64,000 nt of DNA from Dromaius novaehollandiae (GCF_036370855.1 NC_088102.1:72797601-72861600); one strand, 5' to 3'; shown: positions 25,250 through 37,613, counted from the first letter of the stretch. The notes: generated by a model not told the origin, from the letters alone. Numbers and translations are program-made.

Positions 25250-25749
25250 AGGGGTGCTGCTGCAGCCATCTGTGCTGGGGGCACTGGCCCATTCCTAACC
25301 GAGACCTTGTGGTTTTCCCTGTGTCTGTGTGCAGCTTTTGGGTGAGGGGGGACAGGAGTGGAGACTGAACCCCCTGCACAGCTACAGCCTGGGGGGCCCC
25401 GAATGGCCCTTGAGAACCTGTCACTCCCAGTTTTGCTCTTGTGCCTTGGGAAAGGGCACGGCGGTCCTTGAGCACCGGCGTCCTGTCCTTTCCTCTGCCA
25501 GGCAGGAGGGCCCGGGAATGGGAGAGAGCATCAGCATAGGGGAAAGTGGCAGGAGGACACAGGGATGGTGGTGGGGGGTGGGCAGGGATGGTGGTGGGGG
25601 GTGGGCAGAGATGGAGGAGGGGTACGGCAGAGTGGGCAAAGTGCTGGTGCTCTGCACAGGAGGGGTGGCTGGTGCATGCAACCGGCTCGGGGGCCATGGG
25701 GGGGCAGCCCTGCCCGGGTGGGAGGAGAGCCGGGGCTGGCGGCGAGCCC
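25250..25749. other. NDUFS8-TCIRG1 intergenic segment
   Basis: About 0.5 kb with no gene. It includes a short tandem array near 25562-25620 of a 'GGGATGGTGGTGGGGGGTGG'-like unit (about three copies). GC content then rises into the TCIRG1 CpG island. Confidence 0.6.
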
Positions 25750-26454
25750 CGGCGCTTTGCGGGTGGGGAGGGGGTTGACGGGGGGGATGCGGATCTGGGC
25801 TCGGGGTCCCGGTTGCGGCGGGTGGGGGTCGCGGCGCGCTGCGCCCCGGCGGTACATGTGGCCCCCCCCTGCTCGACGCTGCGCTGCCGGGCGGGTCGGT
25901 CCCTCCCTCCGCGGCCGGGCCCTTCCTGGGGAAGAGGAAGTGCAGAGCCCGGCCCCGCGCCCGGCCCCGGCCCCGGCCCCGGCCCCGGCGGTGCGCACCC
26001 AGGGTAGGCGCGGGCGGCGCTGGGCTGCTGCCGGTGCGGCGGGGCCGGGTAGCGCCCGAGCATCCCCGGCGCAGAGGCAGGAGCTGCGGCGGTTCCGCGA
26101 AGGAGGGTGGGCTCGCCGCTCCGGGGCACCCTGACTCAGAGGCAGCTGAGCTGGGGGACGGCGAAGGCGGCTGGAAAGTATTTTGCAACCTCCGCGCCCG
26201 GAAAAAGCCGCGCGTGACTCGAGTCAGTCACTTCCTCGGTCCCCGCGGCCGCAGCCTCGGCTCGTCCCACCGGCTGCTGGGCTGGCGTGGCCCGGCCACT
26301 GGCACCGCAGCCTGGCTTGCTGCCCCGACGGCAGCGAGACCCCCTCCGCTGCCCCAGCCAGCCAGCCAGGCTGCTAGACGTGCCCCCGTGCCTCGCGTCC
26401 TGTGGGCCCCGCGGCCTTGACGCCCCAGCACTGAGCGCGTCTCTCTCCCCTCAG
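25750..26454 (+). promoter_or_regulatory. TCIRG1 CpG island, promoter and noncoding exon 1
   Basis: A GC-rich, CpG-dense block. GAAGAGGAAGTG at 25931-25942 is one base from the classic PU.1/ETS element. A run of about four GGCCCC hexamers follows at 25958-25988. A donor CCAGG|GTAGGC at 26004 could end a noncoding exon, with the acceptor at 26454 before the ATG exon. An AP-1 site TGACTCA lies at 26132-26138. A perfect 12-bp palindrome TGACTCGAGTCA lies at 26215-26226. PU.1 and AP-1 are established osteoclast regulators, fitting the role of TCIRG1 there. Function is inferred from motifs. Confidence 0.55.
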
Positions 26455-26490
26455 GCGGGCGCCCCACGCCACGGTGGTGCCTACAGCGCC

Positions 26491-29400
26491 ATGGGCTCCC
26501 TTTTCCGCAGCGAGGAGGTCTGCCTGGCCCAGCTTTTCCTGCAGTCGGCCTCAGCCTACACCTGCGTCAGCGAGCTGGGCGAGCGGGGGCTGCTCGAGTT
26601 CAGAGACGTACGTAGGGGCTGGGGAGGCCCCAGCGGGGCGATTTGGGGTGGGCGGCCCGGGGGTCTGCCATGTGCAGGGGGGATGCGGTGAGGCTGGCCG
26701 GCCCCATGTGATGTTGCTGGTCTCCCCCTGGGCCCCGCTGGGGGCTGACGCTGACCCCGGTCTCCTCCTTCCCCAGCTGAACCCCAACGTGAGCGCTTTC
26801 CAGCGGCGGTTTGTGGGCGAAGTGCGGCGCTGCGAGGAGATGGAGAAGACGTTCAGTGAGCACCGGGGAGCCCTGGGAGGGCGCTGGGCTGGGGGGTAGC
26901 ACAGAGAAAGGGGCTGTTTGGGGAAGGGTGCAGGGGTCTCCCGGGGTAGCCTTGTGGCACCCTGGCCACCCCCCGTGCCCTTTTCTGACCGCTCTTCTGC
27001 AGCCTTCCTGCACCAGGAGCTGCGCAGGGCTGGGCGGGTGCTGGGGCCGTGCCCTGACAACCCGGCAGCCCCGCTGGCCCGCGACGCCCTGCACATCCAG
27101 GAGCAGTCGGAGCAGCTGGCGCAGGAGCTGCGTGAAGTCAGCCGCAACCGGGAATCGCTGCACGGACGCCTCCATGAGCTGCGTGAATACCTGCACGTCC
27201 TACGCGAGGGCCAGCGCTTCACCAGCCTCCCAGTGGGTCCGGGGTGCTGTGGGCACGGGGCCGTGGGGGCCCAGCGCTCCCTCGGGGGCTGTGGTGGTCT
27301 CCCCTCGGCTCTTCTCATCTCTTTGCTCCCCGGCACAGCAGGCACCGCTGGGCTCCCCGCCTCGGCCCCGGACCCACTCTGAGCATGAGCCCATCCTTGA
27401 CCCCTCCGTAAGCCAGCACCTCGACCGCAAAATCAAGTAAATGGGGGTTGGTGTGCAAGGAGAGGGGCCATGGGGTGGGGTGGGGGGCACGGGCAGGGCT
27501 GTGGGGCAGGGCTTGGAGAGGGGCCATGGGACAGGGGGCCTGGTCCAGGGGTTAGGAGCCGCATCTGGCCCTCACCGCTCCACCTGTACCCTTGCAGCTT
27601 TGTGGCGGGTGTCATTCACCCGTGGCGGGTGAGTGCTTTCGAGCGGCTGCTGTGGCGCGCCTGCCGTGGCTACCTCGTCGCCAACTTTGTGGAGATGCCT
27701 GAGCCCATGGAGGACCCAGCCACGGTGAGCGTGGAGGTGCCGAGGCGGGGGGCTGGCGGGGAGGGGGTGCTGGGACCGGCTGGAGCTGATGTGGCCTGCG
27801 CTGCCCCCAGGGCGAGAGCATCACTTGGGTCATCTTCCTCATCTCCTACTGGGGCGAGCAGATAGGACAGAAGATCCGCAAGATCTCTGACTGGTGAGTG
27901 AGTGGCTCCATCGCCCCTGCACCCTGCACCGTGTCCCCAAAATGTTTGGCCTGTGTGCACCCACTCCCCAATGCCACATGGTTTTGCTGCGGAAAGGTTT
28001 ATTTAGCAAGACCCGCTCCTGTCTCCCATCCCTCCCCGGCAACACCTGGGTGTGAAACCCCTTCCTTTATGTCTGTGCATCTGCTTCGGTGCTGCTGTCC
28101 GACTGCTTTTCCCAGGACATTGCAAGGGAGGCGCTGTCTTGAGTCCCCAGCCGGTCTCTGTGGTCCAGGAGGCTTGTGGGATGCAGGGATGGATGTCCTG
28201 GCAAACGCCTCTCTGCAGGCAGAGCGCATCCCCGTGCTGCCCTGGGGATGGGTCAGGCTTCCCCAGGGAGTGTTTTGCGTCCCCCAACATGCATGTGTCT
28301 GTCCCAGCTTCCACTGCCACGTGTACCCCTACCCTGAGAGCGAGACTAGCCGCACGGAGACCCTGATGGGGTTGCTCAGCCAGATCCAGGACCTCAGTGT
28401 GGTGAGCTGGACACCGCAGGGATGGAGGGGGACATGCAGCGAGCTGGGGGGGGGGGTGAGCACCTAGACCCCCTTGTCCCTGACCCACCCGGGTGCCCAC
28501 AGGTGCTGGAGGAGACGGAGCAGTACTTGGCGCAGGTGCTGGACAAGGTGGTGCTGGTGCTGCCCACGTGGCGGGTGAGGGTGCAGAAGATGAAGGCAGT
28601 CTACCTCGTCCTCAACCAGTGCAGCTTTGATGTCACCGAGAAGTGCCTCATTGCTGAGGTCTGGTGCCCCGTGCGTGACCTCACGCAGGTGCAAGATGCC
28701 CTGCGCCAGGGATCGGTAGGTGTCTCTGTACCCTTCATGTGGGCAGCAGTAGGTGCCCCTGTGCCCTCTGCGCCAGGGATCAATAAGTGCTGCATGCCCT
28801 CCATGCCCAGGTTTGCTAGGTGCACCCCCTGCTCAGGGAGGGATGTACCCCTCACATTTTGTGCCTATGGTGGGACATGAACCCCACTTCTTGTGCCTAG
28901 GGTGATGTGTGCCCCCTCTGCCAGGGATTGGGACACCCCTCTGGTGTACTGTGTGCCTGTGCTGCCCCCCAAGCTTGAGCCCCCCTGGCCCAACCCCTGT
29001 GCCATGGTACATGCCCTGTGCAAAGCTTGCAAATCCCCCTGGATTGCAGCAGAATGAGAACTGCTCTGGCATGTCCCTGGCCTCTTGCCTCCACATTGTG
29101 TGGGTGCAAGGGCAGCAGGGCACTGTGGGTCATATGCTGGGTGCCTTCCTTGCAGTACAAGAGCGGCTCAAGTGTGGAGTGCTTTGTGCAGCGCATCCCC
29201 ACCTCGGAGAGCCCCCCAACGCTCATCCGCACCAACAAGTTCACTGCTGGCTTCCAAAGCATCGTGGATGCCTACGGGGTGGCCAGCTACCAGGAGGTGA
29301 ACCCTGGTAAGGACCCCTGCCCTGAGCAGGAGTGAGGGGGCCATGGGCTTTGAAGGGGCAGTGCCTGGGTGGTGAGAGGGCTCCAGGAGGGTCCCATATG

Positions 29401-32400
29401 ACATGGTCCCTCTACCCCACAGCACCCTATGCCATCATCACATTCCCCTTCATCTTCGCCATCATGTTCGGGGATGTGGGTCACGGGCTGCTCATGTTCC
29501 TCTTTGCCCTCTGGATGGTGCTGTACGAGAATAGCCCCAGCTTGTGGCAGGCCAGCAATGAGGTGAACAGGGCCTGCAGGGATTGGTAGCGTCGGATGGG
29601 GTTGGTGGCATGGGGCAGCTTTGGTGTGGAATAGGTCAGTGTGTGGCAGAGTTGGTGGGGGAAGATGGGGTTGGTGGGGTGGGACAGGGTTGGTGGGGTG
29701 AGGCAGGCTTGGATGGGATGGGGTGAGTGGTGTGGGATAGGGCTGATGTGTGCTAGGGTTGATGGGGTGAGATGGGACTGGTGGGGTGGGGCTGGGATAG
29801 TGTGGGGCATGGTTGGTGGTGTGGGACAGGACTGGTGTGTGGGGCAGGGCCAGGGGGGAGTTGTATGGGGCAGGTTGTGGGACAGTGTAGGAGCCACGTT
29901 TGCTACCCCCAGATCTGGCTGACGTTCTTTGAAGGGCGCTACCTCATCCTACTCATGGGCGCCTTCTCCATCTACACTGGCTTCATCTACAACGAGTGCT
30001 TCAGCAAAGCCACTGTCATATTCCCCTCAGCCTGGAGCGTGGCCACCATGGCCAACCACTCCTCCTGGAGGTGAGACCCCTGGCCCCCTGCAGCCTCTGG
30101 CATGAGCCCTCCACCTGCACTGACGCCCGCTTACTCTCCCCGCAGTTCTGACTACCTCGCCACTCACCCATCCCTCACCCTGGACCCCAACATCACAGGT
30201 GTCTTCCAAGGGCCCTACCCTTTCGGGATTGACCCAGTGAGTGGGGGCTATGGGGGGTAGTGGGATGGGATGGGACCCTCGACAAGGTAGCTGAGCCCCT
30301 CACCCACTAACTCTGCTTTGCCCTGGGCAGATCTGGAGCTTGGCCACCAACCACCTCAACTTCCTCAACTCCTTCAAGATGAAAATGTCCGTGGTGCTGG
30401 GCATCGTGCACATGGGTTTTGGTGTCCTCCTGGGGGTCTTCAACCATGTGTGAGTCTCCCCTTGCTGTGCCTGTGAGCTCCGGCCATCCCCACCCACCCC
30501 TGAGTCCTGCTAAGGGGCCAGAGCCTGGCTTGCTCAGGGCAGGGCAATCCCTGCAGAGTTGATGGTGGCTGTGGCACTGGGCTGGGGCAGGCGAGAGGAG
30601 TCCTGTGTCCTACATCAGTTCAGGGTGCAAGCCCTGTGCAGACCCCCTGCTATACCCCTATGGGGGGCATCTGGCCCACATGGGGATGGTGGCTGCGCCA
30701 TGCCAGGCTGAGCCCCGCTGGTGCCCCTCTCTGTCCAGGCACTTCCAGCAGCGACACCGGCTGGTGCTGGAGTTCCTGCCTGAGATGGTCTTCCTGCTGG
30801 CCCTTTTTGGCTACCTCGTCTTCCTCATATTTTACAAGTGGATCAAGTTCAGTGCCGTCAACTCCCTGGTGGCCCCCAGCATCCTCATCCACTTCATCGA
30901 CATGTTCCTCTTCACTTCCAATGACCAAAACCTCCCACTCTACGAGGGGCAGGTAATGCCTCCTGCCACTGGGCAGCCATGGGGCTCCCTGGGCCCACCT
31001 CTCCTCTCTAGCTTGATCCTCTGGCTGGCCTTGGCATGCTGCCTTGTTCCCTCTGCCTTGTATAGTCCTTCCCCCACCCAGGAGCCCTGCCAAGCCAGGG
31101 ATGCTGGGCATGCAGGGAGCAGCGAGGAGCCCTGGGGGACTGGAGCAGTGGGGATGGGTATCCTGTGCTCGGGATGGGGTGCGCGAGCCTTGGGTACAGC
31201 ACTGGGAAGAGGAGCTTCTCCGCAGCCCACCTGTCCACGTGGTGCCCTCCACAAGTGCGGCCACGCTGGGCAGCCAGCCTATGTCATGAGTAGTGCATCT
31301 CCCACTGTTCTCAGCTCAGCCTGGCAAAGCTGCCTGGCTTAGGCAGGACATTGGGAGCTCTAAGCCCAGACCGGGGGCACAGGGCTGTTGGGGTCACCTG
31401 TGGAGACCTTGGGCTGGTGTCTCATGCCAGGTGCAAGACCTTGGAAAAGGGGGGGCACCACTCAGGGCCTGCTCTCTGCTATTCCCACAGGTACCTGTGC
31501 AGACTGTACTGGTGGTGCTGGCTCTGGCAGCGGTGCCCATCCTGCTCCTGGGAACACCTCTCTACTTGTACTGCCGACAGCACTCACGGAGGATGGGCCA
31601 CCCTGCGGTAAGGATGAGGCCAGGGGGGCGCTTGGTTTGGGCTGGGGGATGCAGCAGGGTCTCACCTTAGATCCTGTCTCTGCACAGCCAGTGACCAGGG
31701 GGGAGCAGGAGCCACTGCTGGAGGGGCAGGAGGCTGGCAACTCCGTCAATGCCACCAAGGAGGATGTGGAGAGTGGGGCACATGTTCACGATGCCGAGGT
31801 GAGGGCTCCAGCGAATGGACAGGTGCCTGAACCTGGCACGGTCAGGGTGGGTGGCAGAGCCGGAGGAGCCATGCCCCCCCCGACATCTCACGTCCCCTCT
31901 GCCTCTGCAGCACTTCGAGTTCTCTGAGGTCTTCATGCACCAGGCGATCCACACCATTGAGTACTGCCTGGGCTGCATCTCCAACACTGCGTCCTACCTG
32001 CGGCTCTGGGCCCTCAGCTTGGCGCACGCGCGTGAGTCCCCCCATGCCCTGCAAGCTCATCTCTGCGCACTCTGGGGCTCCTTGCCCAGCACCCCAGGGC
32101 TGGGGAGAGCCTCACCTGGACAGGTGCCCATCCCACAGAGCTGTCAGAGGTCCTCTGGACCATGGTGATGCGCAACGGGTTTGTACGGCTGAACTATGTC
32201 GGTGGTGTTGTGCTGGTGCCCGTCTTCGCCTTCTTTGCTGTGCTCACCGTGGCCATCCTGCTGGTGATGGAGGGGCTCTCAGCCTTCCTGCATGCCCTGC
32301 GGCTGCACTGGTAAGTCCCTGGTGGAGGCACTGGGAGGGAGGACAGGCACAGCGATGTCCCCCCACTAGCTCTGACTGTCCCCTCTCCTCGGCAGGGTGG

Positions 32401-32477
32401 AGTTTCAGAACAAGTTCTACGTGGGTGCTGGGTACAAGCTGTGCCCCTTTGCCTTCACACCTGACGTCTGGGAGTAG
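26491..32477 (+). CDS. TCIRG1: V-type proton ATPase subunit a3
   Basis: The a3 isoform of the membrane subunit a of the V-ATPase, which forms the proton half-channels beside the c-ring and acidifies lysosomes and the osteoclast ruffled border. There are 19 coding exons, the first at 26491-26607 and the last at 32396-32477. Exon lengths sum to 838 aa (human 830), with consistent phases. The cytosolic N-terminal half begins [18 protein letters not shown]. The membrane half begins around [19 protein letters not shown] (exon 29423-29562). The essential Arg lies in [13 protein letters not shown] (exon 31911-32031). A luminal loop carries NHSS and NITG, possible glycosylation sites. The stretch at 31688-31798 is the variable acidic cytosolic loop. 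Neighbours match the human order. It differs from the human protein mainly in the linker and the C-terminal tail. Confidence 0.97.
29590..29890. repeat. GT-rich minisatellite in a TCIRG1 intron
   Basis: About 300 bases of imperfect repeats built on 'GGGGTTGGTGGGGTGGGACA', in the intron between the exons ending 29562 and starting 29913. It is purine- and G-rich on the sense strand. Variant units suggest an old array. It carries no gene. Confidence 0.85.
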
Positions 32478-33042
32478 GGCTGCCGTGCCATGCCACCCTG
32501 TTGTGCTGCCTTCGTGCCTTTTGCAAGGATGCTGTTGCTGGTCCTGCCTGGCCACTATTTCCCAGAGCCCTCCCCTCTGGCCCAGAGCAGTTTATCTTTT
32601 TTCTCCCCCTTCTCTTTTATGATGGCGAACAAGGGAGCGGGGTCCTGGTGGAGTGGTGAGGAAGCCAGAGGTGCTGCACTATCCCTGGCACCCAGATGCC
32701 CTCCTCACCGTGTCCTCAGGATGGAAACAGGGGGCTCAGAGCATCGGCAAACAGTGCTGGAAAACCAAGTTCCCTGCTGACATTGCCCTTTCGCTCCCAT
32801 CCTACCTGCTGCCTTTGCCCCGGGGTGGCAGGGAGGGTACCCAAGGATCCTGTGCAGGGGGGTCCGTGCTGGCTCCCCAGGCACAATGGGGCAGGGCTGC
32901 ATCCCCAGCACCCCCCAGGGTAGTGTGCTGGGGGGGCACTGAGGGGCTGGATGCAGGATGTGTCCAGTGATGCTTGTGCCCTCTTCTGCTCTTCTGGCCC
33001 GGGCAGCCTCCCCGTGCCCTGGGAGACTTTCCTCGGGCAGCA

Positions 33043-33048
33043 AATAAA
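33043..33048 (+). terminator. Polyadenylation signal of TCIRG1
   Basis: AATAAA follows about 565 bases of 3' UTR after the TCIRG1 stop. I see nothing else in that UTR. The TBX10 stop lies only about 270 bases further on, on the other strand. No clear TBX10 polyadenylation hexamer is visible before the TCIRG1 3' UTR, so the two 3' UTRs may overlap. Confidence 0.75.
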
Positions 33049-33313
33049 AGCCATCCAAGCAGTACTGTTCCCTGACTGCTCTCAGCCCAGTGCTTAGGGT
33101 CTGGGGGGGCACATGAGCACCCAGCCTGCAGGTTTCCATCCCCAGCACACTGTCCCTCTTCCACTCGCTTCAGCAGCGCTCAGCGGAGGATGAGGGTCAT
33201 CATGGGGCATGGCCTGTCCTGTCTGCCCCTACGCTGATGAGAGGGGTGGGGGGCATGGACCTGGAGGGAGGCGTGTGACCCTGGCAGGACAGGGGCCAAT
33301 GCCTGGCACTGCC

Positions 33314-35824
33314 TCACTGCTGGCTGTAGCCAAAGGCGGGTGACGGTCCAGTCCCGTAGACATTAAGCGTGTGGAAGCTGGCTGCCCGCAGGGTGGGAAG
33401 GGGGTAGGGCATGGCGCGGGGCTTGGCTCCCATGTACACACTGTGGTAGGTGAGGGGCTGGTAGGGAGGCACAGGCAACTCTGGGAAGCCGGGGGCACTT
33501 GCTGCTGGGACAAGAGCTGGCTGGTGGAGCGGGGCCGGCTCGCGGGGCACGTCTGGCATCAGGTCCCCACTGCACCGACGGGTCCTGGGAGCCCCTGGAG
33601 GTGGGAAGAGAAAAGTAGAGTGGGGTCAGCACAGCCCAGGGGCTTGTGGGGGACCAGCCTGAGCCCCCATCCCAAGCATCACTACCTTTCTCCTGCTTTT
33701 CCTTTGGCTGGGAGGAGAGCGCTGCCCCCCGCGTCCGTGACAGTGCACCCAGCAGGGACCCCGCCGCCGCCCCAGACCTGCACAAGATAAGCGGGCTCAG
33801 GGTGGCAAGCAGGTGGTACCGAGCCCCTCATTGCAGCGGTATGGCAGGGGACAGTTACCAGGCCTCGGGCTCGCAATCCCGGAAGCCCTTGGCAAAGGGG
33901 TTGCTGGCGATCTTCAGCTGCGTGATCTGCAGAGGGAGGAGGAGGAGTGCTGTCAAGGGGTGCCCCACTGTGGGTGGCCTGCTGGCCAGGTGCCCCAGGT
34001 CCCTCTGTGAGGCTCACCCGGTGGTTTTGGTAGGCTGTCACTGCCATGAACTGAGTCTCAGGGAAGCTGAAGGACTTGAAGTTCTCGTGGGCAAAGCGCT
34101 CGCTGTCCCGCCGGGGGTCCACGAAGACCACATGGAAGCGGGGCTGGTACCGGTGCATGGAGTTGAGGATGATCTGGGCAGAGCGGGGAGAGATGAGATG
34201 GGCACCCGTTTGCCGCATCTTCCCCCTTGGCCCTTCCTCTCCACCATGGAGCCACTCTCTGGAGCTGGGCTTCCTCTCCTGCCCCTGCCCTGGCACACGC
34301 CCCCTCCCCCCACCTTAGGTTATGGGGTCTCACGTGGCCATTGTCGTCCAGGAGGTTGTTGGTGAGCTTGAGTTTGTCAAAGGAGACGATCTGCCGCATC
34401 CACTGGGCCCCCTTGGCAGGTGAGTCCGGGTGGAAGTGGACGCGGCCAGGTGCCACGGGGTCGGCCCGTCCTGCCACCAGCCAGGAGGAGCTGTGGAAGG
34501 CGTATCTGTGGGGATGGTGGTGGCTGAGCACCGGCAGGGATTTGGCCACCTTGCATGGAGCTGGGTCCTGCAGTGAGCTCTGGCCACTCAGTCCAGCCCT
34601 GCGGGGAGCCCGCAGCAGGGCTGTGGGTGAGCATGGACCCCTCTCAGCCATCAACAGCAGCCAGGGACCCTGCCAGGCCCAGCACCACCACCCATCCATC
34701 TGTTCTGGCCCCAGGTGCCCTGGTCCTCACCTGTATCTCTTGTCATCCAGTGGGATGAAATCCATGAGCAGGACGTAATCGGCCAGCGGGTCCAGCCCTG
34801 AGAGTTTCACCTGGAAGGTGGGGAACATCCTCCTGCGGGGAGGGAGAAGTTGGGGGCAAGGGTTGCCCCCAGGTGCCAAGGACCCAGGATCCTCTGCTGC
34901 CTCTGCACCTGCACCTACCTCCCCGCCTTGGTGACGATCATCTCTGTGCCCAGGCGATTGAACTCCTCCCAGAGGCTGCCCATCTCCAGCTGCACTGCCA
35001 CGTGGCACACGCGCTGGTTCTTCGTGCCAGCTCCTGGCCCCTCAGCCCCCAGTCTGGTGCCTCCTGTGGGTGGCCCCAGCAGGCAGGGCCTTCCTGTGGC
35101 ACCTGCCCACTCGGGGCTGGCAGGGAAGGGACTTCCCTCACCTGTCAGCATGCTCAGGCCAGCTGCAAGGAAGGCTGTGGAGGACCGAGGGGGTGTTTCA
35201 CTGCTGCCCTAGGCCCACCACTCTGCCTCTTGTTGCCAGGTTGGGGTCCCTGGTCCCTCACAGTCCCTAGAGCACTCCCATCGTCATAAGGCTGGCCACT
35301 CACAGCAGGGCAGGTCCCTGCTCTTACGTCCCTGCTTGCTTCCCAGATGTGGGAATTGAACCCACACAGCCTGCCCCTCACCCTGATCTGCTAAATACCC
35401 CATCCCATCCTCCCTACACTGATGTGGGGAGAGGACTCAGGCATCCTGTCCCCTAGGTGTAGCATTTTCCTCCCCCTGCCCCGCTCCTTGCAGCCATATG
35501 CTCTTACAAGGTCGCCGGTGCTGCTGCGATGGGCCACATGCAATGCCCTGCCTATGTGAACTGCCCCCATTCCTGCCCCATGGCGCCAGCCCCTGCTCAT
35601 CCCTGCAGGAACAGAGGATGGCAAGGGAGCCACCACCAATGCACTGACCCTTGGCAGCCCAGCCATGCGTGGTTCCCTGAATATGCCGCAGGCACCCTGT
35701 CACCGCAGGTGCATCCTGGGCTCCAGTACGGCACATGGACCGTGGGGGACCCGGAGCTTGGGGCATGGGGGAGGCCACCAGCGGGAACCGAGAAGCTTTG
35801 CCGCGGGCGGGTTTTACCTGTCAT
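33314..35824 (-). CDS. TBX10: T-box transcription factor 10
   Basis: A DNA-binding factor of the TBX1/TBX10 subfamily. Reading the minus strand, the exons are 35824-35818 (ATGACAG), 35162-35142, 35063-34919, 34832-34731, 34505-34334, 34173-34018, 33926-33859, 33777-33686 and 33594-33314. Phases close exactly to 347 aa (human TBX10 is 385). The T-box runs from [19 protein letters not shown] through [34 protein letters not shown] and [17 protein letters not shown]. The C-terminal [17 protein letters not shown] corresponds to the human YRPVTYQSLYSGAPS segment, supporting TBX10 rather than TBX1. The last seven exons are secure. The first two (7 coding nt and a 21-nt microexon reading MTAGLSMLT) are inferred from splice sites, phase and likeness to human MAAGLSGLP. 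It is convergent with TCIRG1. Confidence 0.9.
35295..35425 (-). repeat. Possible tRNA-derived SINE fragment
   Basis: On the minus strand a GGTTCAATTCC matches the tRNA B box and sits in a perfect 5-bp stem with a 7-base loop (GTGGG/CCCAC). A weak A-box-like TAGCAGATCAGGG lies about 30 bases upstream. No full cloverleaf forms by eye. It lies in the first TBX10 intron of my model. It may be a MIR-like SINE remnant or chance. Confidence 0.3.
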
Positions 35825-37389
35825 GAGTGCAGCAAGCGGGTGTGAGGCTGCTGTGGCTCCAGCTCTTGGCTCTGTGCAGCCGGGACCTGAAGCCCCCTCC
35901 CAGTGCAAGGCAGCGCCAGCTCTGGACTCCAATCCCCCACATCTGTGCTGGGGATTTTATCCTCCTGCTCGGGGGTGGAGACTCCCCTGCCCTGGATGCG
36001 CAGTGTGATGAGCGGGACAGAACAGCACCAGTCCTCGGGGGCTGGCTGCCTTGTGGTGATGTGGAGCACACCCCCCCGCCCCCCCCCAAGCAGGCTGCCT
36101 TGGCGCCTTGATGAGCTGTTGATGGACAGGAGGTGAGCGGTGGCCCTGGGACAGGGCCAGGCTGGGCTGGGATATCCTCTGGTGCTCTTGATCACAGGGC
36201 AGAGGTATCCGGGGCCAGAAAGGGCCACAGCTGTCTGTTTCTGGAGCAAAGCCAGACTATTTCCTTAGTCCTTTCATACAACACATCTGATTTGGAGCTG
36301 CAGACCCTCTCACCCTGGGGAAAGCCCAGATTGACCTTGGCAGTGGGATTTGTCTCCTGGTTGCCCAGCTCCCCTTGTGAGCAGGAAAGGCTCCTTGGGC
36401 CCTACAGCCTCTTCCTTTCCCAGTGACAAAGTCACCTCTCACTAGCTCATTATCCCCTAGAGGAGCCCAGCTCTTTGCACATCTGCCCAGGCCCAGCTCC
36501 CACCTCCATGAGGACAGCTTGGCCCAGCAAACCCCCAGTCTGGGATGGAGGTGGTGGTGCACCAGCCCTAATGAGGCATGTGCGGGCCATGGCAGCAGTG
36601 CCCTGACCACAGACAGGTTGTTGGCAGCAGGGAGGCTCACATGGCCAACCCCATCTCTTGGCACCAGCACTGGCAGTCAAACCATGGGGTCTTTGATCAT
36701 GGGGCAGTGGTAACCTGGGCTGGGGGGGGCACATCTGCCTGTTTTCATGTTAGGGCAGGTCATGGGGGCCAGGCAGACCCCAAGCCCCAGGGCAGGAGGA
36801 AGGTGGCTTCTGAGGATGTGCGAGCAAGTGCAGGCACAATGCAGATGCAGGGGTGCTGTGGCAGCCAGAGAGCACTGTGGCATGGGGATGGAGAAGGCAG
36901 GCATGGGATGGTGGGAGAAGCTAATCGCCAGCCTGGCTTCCGACTGCTGCCAGCCCCCCAGCCAGCTATAATGAGCTGGTGGCTATGTGTGGCCCAATGT
37001 GATAGAGGGGTCGCTCCCTGGGACCCCTGCCTGAGTTAGGGTGTGCTGAGAGAGGCAGCAGGAAGCTGGAGGCGGATGCTGTTCCCCCCCACCCCCAATC
37101 CTAGTTCTTAGCATGTTGCAGCTGTCCATGCAACAGCCTCCGGCAGCTTGTCTGACAGCCTGCTGTCAGCACCCATTATTAAAAAGCACAGCAGTATTTC
37201 AAGGCCTCTGTAATGTTTCATTAGTTCACATAACGCCTCTGTAGCTCTGGGGAGATGCAGGCAGTCCTCCCTGCCAGCCTACCCTAGCTGAATCCCAAAA
37301 AGCAGTCTCATCTCTCCCCTCTGCAGGGAGGAGTGACCCCTTGCCTCTATCTCTCTGTGCCGGGGACCCCCCCCGAGCCCACCCATACC

Positions 37390-37613
37390 GTGCCAGTCCT
37401 GCCCAGCACCAGCTCCGGCTGTGCTCAGCCCCAGGGCTCAGGCCCCCTCCATCCATCTTCCTGCTGTCAGCATGCCTGCACCACCTCTCACACCTCCTCA
37501 TCTCTGTGCTCAATATCTGCCCGATGGCAAGAGATGTGACCTGCCAGTGCTGCTGACAGCAGGAGATGAATGGGGCCTAGTTGGCACTGCAGGGCACAGA
37601 GATGGAGGGGAGA
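37390..37613 (+). repeat. Left arm of an inverted duplication
   Basis: This segment matches the complement of 39451-39674 at roughly 90% identity over about 224 bases, with about twenty substitutions by eye and no large gap. Borders are fairly sharp: it starts at GTGCCAGTCCTGCCC and fades after GATGGAGGGG. Weak similarity may continue further out. It contains a reading frame (LCAQYLPDGKRCDLPVLL) also open in the other arm. I do not recognise it as a known protein or transposon end. Confidence 0.8.

Noticed and set aside
25248-26188. Overlapping long frames upstream of TCIRG1
   Set aside because: GC-rich CpG-island DNA with few stops; no domain and no splice-consistent extension.
35295-35425. 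A true tRNA gene on the minus strand
   Set aside because: Only the T-arm and a weak A box are seen; acceptor, D and anticodon stems do not form by eye. At best it is a SINE remnant.
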